Shown: piece after piece, positions 60,329-64,000 of the stretch
How the letters are laid out: each line of letters opens with the position of its first letter
How positions within the stretch are numbered: position 1 is the stretch's first letter
NCBI RefSeq assembly: GCF_002111595.1
Contig: NZ_LUTN01000013.1
Span: 1 to 64,000 of the forward strand
DNA length: 64,000 nt
Direction of reading: 5' to 3'
DNA from: Lonsdalea britannica
GTDB lineage: Bacteria; Pseudomonadota; Gammaproteobacteria; Enterobacterales; Enterobacteriaceae
Program-made: the position numbers and the translations under genes
Notes under the pieces: generated by a model
What the model saw: the letters and a program-made list of their open reading frames with translations, nothing else
The model's database searches: none
Told to the model about the DNA's origin: nothing

Positions 60329-60781
60329 ATGCAAGTTATTCTGCTTGATAAAGTAGCAAACCTGGGCAGCCTGGGCGACCAGGTAAACGTTAAAGCGGGC
60401 TACGCTCGTAACTTCCTGGTTCCGCAGGGCAAAGCTGTGCCGGCAACCAAGAAAAACGTTGAGTTCTTCGAAGCTCGTCGCGCTGAACTGGAAGCCAAAC
60501 TGGCTGACGTTCTGGCCGCAGCTGAAGCTCGTGCCGCTAAACTGAACGAACTGGCTAACGTCACCATCGCTTCCAAAGCGGGTGATGAAGGTAAACTGTT
60601 TGGTTCTATCGGTACTCGTGACATCGCTGATGCGGTTACCGCAGCTGGCGTTGAAGTTGCGAAAAGCGAAGTCCGCCTGCCGGATGGCGTTCTGCGTACT
60701 CTGGGCGAACACGAAGTGAGCTTCCAGGTTCACAGCGACGTATTCGCTAAGCTGAACGTGGTTATCGTTGCTGAAGCGTAA
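60329..60781 (+). CDS. rplI: 50S ribosomal protein L9
   Basis: L9 (150 aa; 149 in E. coli) has an N-terminal RNA-binding domain ([19 protein letters not shown], then [17 protein letters not shown]) joined by a long helix to a C-terminal domain. It helps maintain the reading frame. AAGAGGATAAGGT precedes the ATG. It is the last gene of the operon and is followed by a terminator. Confidence 0.98.
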   Translation: MQVILLDKVANLGSLGDQVNVKAGYARNFLVPQGKAVPATKKNVEFFEARRAELEAKLADVLAAAEARAAKLNELANVTIASKAGDEGKLFGSIGTRDIADAVTAAGVEVAKSEVRLPDGVLRTLGEHEVSFQVHSDVFAKLNVVIVAEA

Positions 60782-60803
60782 TTTACGCTGATGTTAACGT
60801 CGT

Positions 60804-60833
60804 AAAACGCTGGCCTTGTGCCAGCGTTTTGCA
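60804..60833 (+). terminator. Rho-independent terminator of the rpsF-rplI operon
   Basis: A perfect 11-bp stem (60804-60814 with 60820-60830) with a 5-nt loop ends in a T tract, 22 bases after the rplI stop. Confidence 0.88.
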
Positions 60834-60943
60834 TTTCTGGGGGGAGTGAATCGATAATTCACCTGGGTGGGTAACAGGCCCTTTCCGCTGACAGAAAGCG
60901 CCCGCTTTCTTTTTGACTTTCCTATCCGTGACTCAAACGCCAC

Positions 60944-61618
60944 CTAGCGAGTGCGAACAAACGCGCCGTCCTGCTGACGGACGAACTGCACCGTCTGGTT
61001 ATCCGTTGTATCAATCTCTAATTCCGACACCACGTCCTGCGCATTCAACCGCAGTCTGACCTTTTGTCCCGCATGAAGACTGCTGAGCGGTTTGTCGCTG
61101 CCTTCCACCTGCGCCATGGCGAACACGTCGTTAACCGGCAGGTTGTGATCGCGAAAAAGCTGCGCCAGCGTTTGTCCTGAGGCTATCTGGTAGTTTTGCC
61201 ACGGTTTTTCCGTTGCTGCGGGAGCCGCTTCTGCTTGTTCCGGCGCAGGGGCTGAAACAGTATGCGGCGTTGGATTGACCAGCCTGGCTTGAACCGGAGC
61301 GGGCTCTGACGCCAACGGAACATTTGTGGGGCTGGCGACGTTCGGAGACTCCGGCGTTGGAGAATAGGGCCAGAGCAGCACAATCAGCAGCAAGGTCGCC
61401 GCAATCAGCAACCCGCGACGATGCGGATAGGGCAGCGGTTCCATCCACTGGAAGCGGTCCGGCACATGCCAGAGCTGACGTAGCAGCGGCGAGATTCGGC
61501 CATAGGGGATGCGACGTGCGGAGGCTGACGCGGACGGTCTGCGGCCTGGCATTTTATCGGCGATGCGGAACTGCCAGGGACGTTGACGCCACAAGCGCAG
61601 GCAGGATTGCCATAGCAT
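60944..61618 (-). CDS. ytfB: OapA/YtfB family cell-division-associated membrane protein
   Basis: The protein has an N-terminal cytoplasmic part ending in RFQWMEPLPYPHRRGLLI, one TM helix (about residues 69-86), a proline-rich periplasmic linker, and a C-terminal LysM-like OapA domain (QNYQIASGQTLAQLFRDHNL, then AGQKVRLRLN). E. coli YtfB (212 aa) localises to the division septum and binds glycans. The start is uncertain: ATG 61618 (224 aa) has GGG 8 bases upstream, while ATG 61552 (MPGRRPSA) matches the E. coli N-terminus (MPGRFEL). Confidence 0.88.
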   Translation of the reverse strand: MLWQSCLRLWRQRPWQFRIADKMPGRRPSASASARRIPYGRISPLLRQLWHVPDRFQWMEPLPYPHRRGLLIAATLLLIVLLWPYSPTPESPNVASPTNVPLASEPAPVQARLVNPTPHTVSAPAPEQAEAAPAATEKPWQNYQIASGQTLAQLFRDHNLPVNDVFAMAQVEGSDKPLSSLHAGQKVRLRLNAQDVVSELEIDTTDNQTVQFVRQQDGAFVRTR

Positions 61619-61886
61619 GCGGGAATCCCTGCGAGTTTTACTTCTCCTGGGCGCGATTCTGCCATGATGACCTCTCTTGCTACCGTGTAAGGTAAAACGC
61701 CTTGAGTATATCGGTAATCCCTTAATGATAGCCAGTAAGTCAGAACGCTTTTGGGGCGGAGTCCACGCTATCGGTCACAAGGTATGTCAGCGCGCGTCCG
61801 GCGGGGCTGGACAGAGAAAATTTTACCCATAAACCTCACGCTGTTATGCTGCACGTTCGCTATTTTTACAGAAAAAAGGAACATCA

Positions 61887-62507
61887 ATGACAACGCCTTC
61901 TTATGACAGCGTAGAAGCCCAGGCAAGCTACGGCATCGGCCTGCAGATCGGTCAACAGTTACAGGAATCGGGTCTGGAAGGGCTGCTTCCTGAAGCGCTG
62001 GTCGCTGGCCTGCGTGATGCTCTTGACGGACAGGCGCCAGCCGTACCGGTCGACGTCGTTCACCGTGCGTTGCGTGAAGTTCATGAACGTGCGGATGCGG
62101 TACGCCGCGAACGTCAGCGCGAGCTGGCGGTAGAAGGTCAGCGTTTCCTGGAAGAGAATGCGCAGAAAGAAGGCGTGAGCAGCACCGAGTCTGGTCTTCA
62201 GTTCCGTGTGTTGACTCAGGGCGAAGGCGATATTCCTGCCCGTCAGGACCGCGTACGTGTGCACTACACCGGTCGTCTGATCGACGGTACGGTCTTCGAC
62301 AGCTCCGTACAGCGCGGCCAGCCGGCGGAATTCCCGGTCAGCGGCGTTATCCCAGGCTGGGTTGAAGCTCTGACCCTGATGCCGGTCGGTTCCAAGTGGG
62401 AACTGTATATCCCGCAGGACCTGGCCTACGGCGAACGTGGCGCTGGCGCGTCCATCCCGCCGTTCAGCGCGCTGATTTTTGAAGTCGAGCTGCTGGAAAT
62501 CCTGTAA
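61887..62507 (+). CDS. fklB: FKBP-type peptidyl-prolyl isomerase FklB (FKBP22)
   Basis: The 206-aa protein, same length as E. coli FklB, has an N-terminal helical dimerisation domain ([20 protein letters not shown]) and a C-terminal FKBP domain (about residues 115-206). The FKBP domain has [40 protein letters not shown] and [20 protein letters not shown]. It catalyses proline cis-trans isomerisation. AAAAGGAAC precedes the ATG. Its position downstream of ytfB (divergent) is conserved. Confidence 0.97.
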   Translation: MTTPSYDSVEAQASYGIGLQIGQQLQESGLEGLLPEALVAGLRDALDGQAPAVPVDVVHRALREVHERADAVRRERQRELAVEGQRFLEENAQKEGVSSTESGLQFRVLTQGEGDIPARQDRVRVHYTGRLIDGTVFDSSVQRGQPAEFPVSGVIPGWVEALTLMPVGSKWELYIPQDLAYGERGAGASIPPFSALIFEVELLEIL

Positions 62508-62518
62508 GTCAGGAAACC

Positions 62519-62544
62519 GTCAGACCGTCGACGGGCGGTCTGAC
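62519..62544. terminator. Hairpin between convergent fklB and tsx
   Basis: GTCAGACCG (62519-62527) pairs perfectly with CGGTCTGAC (62536-62544) around an 8-nt loop, 11 bases after the fklB stop; no T run follows on either strand. Confidence 0.5.
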
Positions 62545-62575
62545 ATCTCGCCTTACCACGAGAGCGACTGCCTCG

Positions 62576-63445
62576 TTAGAAGTTATACCCCACCATGGCG
62601 TAATATCCCCATCCGGTCGATTTGATCGGCCCCTGCGGCGTGCCAATCTCCGCCCCATCCTGCCATTGTCCGCCGTGATGGAAATAGCGCGCGACGAGCG
62701 CGTAGTGCCAGTGATCGTAGCCCAGCGACAGAATGTGGCTGGAGGCAATAGAGTTGCTGGTGCGTACTTGCTTACCGTTACCGTCTACCCAGTTGCTGTC
62801 CTTGGCCAAATCGGAGCCAAAGTCGAAGTTGGTGAAACCGATGTAGCTCAAGTTGCCGCCCCACAGCGGGGTCAGCGGAACAAAGTATTTCACCTTGATG
62901 CGATAGCCGTCCCACTGGTTTTCGTTGGCCGCCTGATAGTTTTCCCACTGATATTTAGCGTATACGTTCAGCGACAGGTTGATCGGCAGACCGGTATCGA
63001 TGTCGGTGCCAAGCCCCATGTACCAGGTATTCTGACGTCCGTCGGCGTTATGCCCGAGGTCGTAGATATAGTTATTGGCGAAGTACCACTGCTTGAAGGG
63101 ACCGAAGCTGAGATCGGTGCCGGTCAGGTTATCGAGGGAAACGCGGGGTTCGATTTCCATAAACAGCGGAGAGCCTTTGTCCCAGATGCCGCTGTCGGGC
63201 GTGTTGCCGACGCCAAAGAACTTGGGAACATCCACATAGCCGTAAAAGTCGAGTAAGTCTGTTTTGGCGAAGGCTTCGTATTCCAGATAAAGGTCGTTAT
63301 TGAGCTGTGGTCCAAAGCGGGTATGGTAGCTGCCGACGACGTTGACGCTCTGATGCCACCAGTCTGAGGCATACTGACCGTCGGCCGCGGCCGCGCTAAA
63401 AGACGAAGCCAGCAGCGCACCGGCGGCAAAGGCGATTTTCTTCAT
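62576..63445 (-). CDS. tsx: Nucleoside-specific outer-membrane channel Tsx
   Basis: Tsx is a 12-stranded outer-membrane beta-barrel for uptake of nucleosides, and in E. coli a receptor for phage T6 and colicin K. The 289-aa precursor has a signal peptide ([20 protein letters not shown]) and closely matches E. coli Tsx (294 aa): [40 protein letters not shown] and [20 protein letters not shown]. It ends GYNF with the aromatic last residue required for barrel assembly. GAGGAAAC precedes the ATG. Confidence 0.96.
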   Translation of the reverse strand: MKKIAFAAGALLASSFSAAAADGQYASDWWHQSVNVVGSYHTRFGPQLNNDLYLEYEAFAKTDLLDFYGYVDVPKFFGVGNTPDSGIWDKGSPLFMEIEPRVSLDNLTGTDLSFGPFKQWYFANNYIYDLGHNADGRQNTWYMGLGTDIDTGLPINLSLNVYAKYQWENYQAANENQWDGYRIKVKYFVPLTPLWGGNLSYIGFTNFDFGSDLAKDSNWVDGNGKQVRTSNSIASSHILSLGYDHWHYALVARYFHHGGQWQDGAEIGTPQGPIKSTGWGYYAMVGYNF

Positions 63446-64000
63446 GTGTTTCCTCGTTAAAACAAAGAGCGTTTCCTGCTCGTTAAAGGTGACGGCGTGC
63501 TGAAAACACGCAGCACCAAAATCGTGGAAAGTTAAGCGTGTCTGGCGGCAAGGGCTGTCATCCCTCTCTGCCGCGTTGATTCACCGTGTTCAGAACGGCA
63601 TAACGGTGGGGCGCAGGTCTTTCAATCACGGCATGGCCGAGCCTGATTCTTTCCTGAGCCCTTTGACCTCTGCCGGTCAGAAGCAAATGACATACCAGAA
63701 AACGTCGGCTTCCTTTCCGCCTTGCGTTTTGTTACCTGATGCAATACCTGGAGGATGTTGAAACGGAAAGTCCGTTCAATACCTGCGTATTTCGCCTCTT
63801 TTTGGTGAAAGACAGGCGGTGTATGCACCAGCGAAGAGCCGGACATCGCCGATGGGGCCGGCCGTCAACGGCGGGCTGTAGTATCAACGGAACGATGGCG
63901 GGAAAGTTTGGTCTGCATCAGTTCTTAGCCGGTTTTCTCTTCTGCGATGTGCTTGCACCTAATGTTTATGCGCCTAATTCGTTGAAAACCGCCTATATAT
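63446..64000. other. Region upstream of tsx to the window end
   Basis: No gene is supported in these 555 bases. They should contain the tsx promoters (in E. coli controlled by CRP, CytR and DeoR), but I could not place sites with confidence. A short hairpin (TTGAAACGGA / TCCGTTCAA) occurs near 63758-63779. Confidence 0.45.

Overview
The window is chromosomal DNA of an enterobacterium, most likely a member of Pectobacteriaceae (Pectobacterium, Dickeya, Brenneria or Lonsdalea type). Housekeeping proteins (AcnB, YacL, SSB, UvrA, TyrB, DnaB, LysA, Aas, RNase R, RlmB, S6/PriB/S18/L9, FklB, Tsx) closely match E. coli in length and motifs. The accessory content fits a plant-associated lifestyle: a secreted GH12 endoglucanase, a polyol dehydrogenase with a SemiSWEET-like carrier, and two non-core chemoreceptors. 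I see no rRNA, tRNA, CRISPR array, prophage or intact insertion sequence.

Layout. 1-1.9 kb: end of acnB, then yacL. 2.0-4.6 kb: a zinc-type ABC importer with a Zur box and an unlisted 34-aa membrane ORF at the head of the operon. 4.7-7.5 kb: SemiSWEET-like protein, D-arabinitol 4-dehydrogenase and GH12 cellulase. 7.5-9.6 kb: AT-rich, decayed DNA. 9.6-28.2 kb: an E. coli-like backbone (ssb/uvrA with LexA box, yjbQ, tyrB, alr-dnaB, qor, pspG, dusA) interrupted by a diguanylate cyclase, a chemoreceptor, a YitT protein, an AsnC regulator, a periplasmic cyclohexadienyl dehydratase and a DUF1471 protein. 28.4-41.2 kb: an unknown gene, lysR/lysA, a GntP permease-glycerate kinase-CdaR regulator set, a LacI regulator in the galR slot, an OmrA/B-type sRNA, aas-lplT and elaA. 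41.3-45.9 kb: entericidin and the hemW-rdgB-yggU-yggT-proC-yggS block. 46-51.2 kb: an unknown secreted protein, a cytosine-deaminase-like operon with PucR regulator and permease relic, and a second chemoreceptor. 51.6-64 kb: nsrR-rnr-rlmB, two small envelope proteins, an RtcB-PrfH RNA-repair/ribosome-rescue operon, yjfP, rpsF-priB-rpsR-rplI, ytfB, fklB and tsx.

Two themes stand out. First, nine genes (zinc-binding protein, uvrA, tyrB, the 28.5-kb unknown, lplT, rdgB, the 46.1-kb unknown, the cytosine deaminase and rtcB) are each split by one missing base in a G- or C-rich stretch, and putting one base back restores a full-length product. This pattern is much more like residual sequencing error than real gene decay, so I treat these as probably functional genes in the organism although they read as broken here. 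Second, short unlisted ORFs precede two operons: the Zur-controlled importer (34 aa, 4-nt overlap) and the RtcB-PrfH operon (14 aa behind a perfect Shine-Dalgarno).

Relative to E. coli, segments from several map positions (acnB; dnaB-uvrA; lysA-aas; yggS-hemW; nsrR-fklB) are joined through accessory genes, so breakpoints coincide with the accessory islands.
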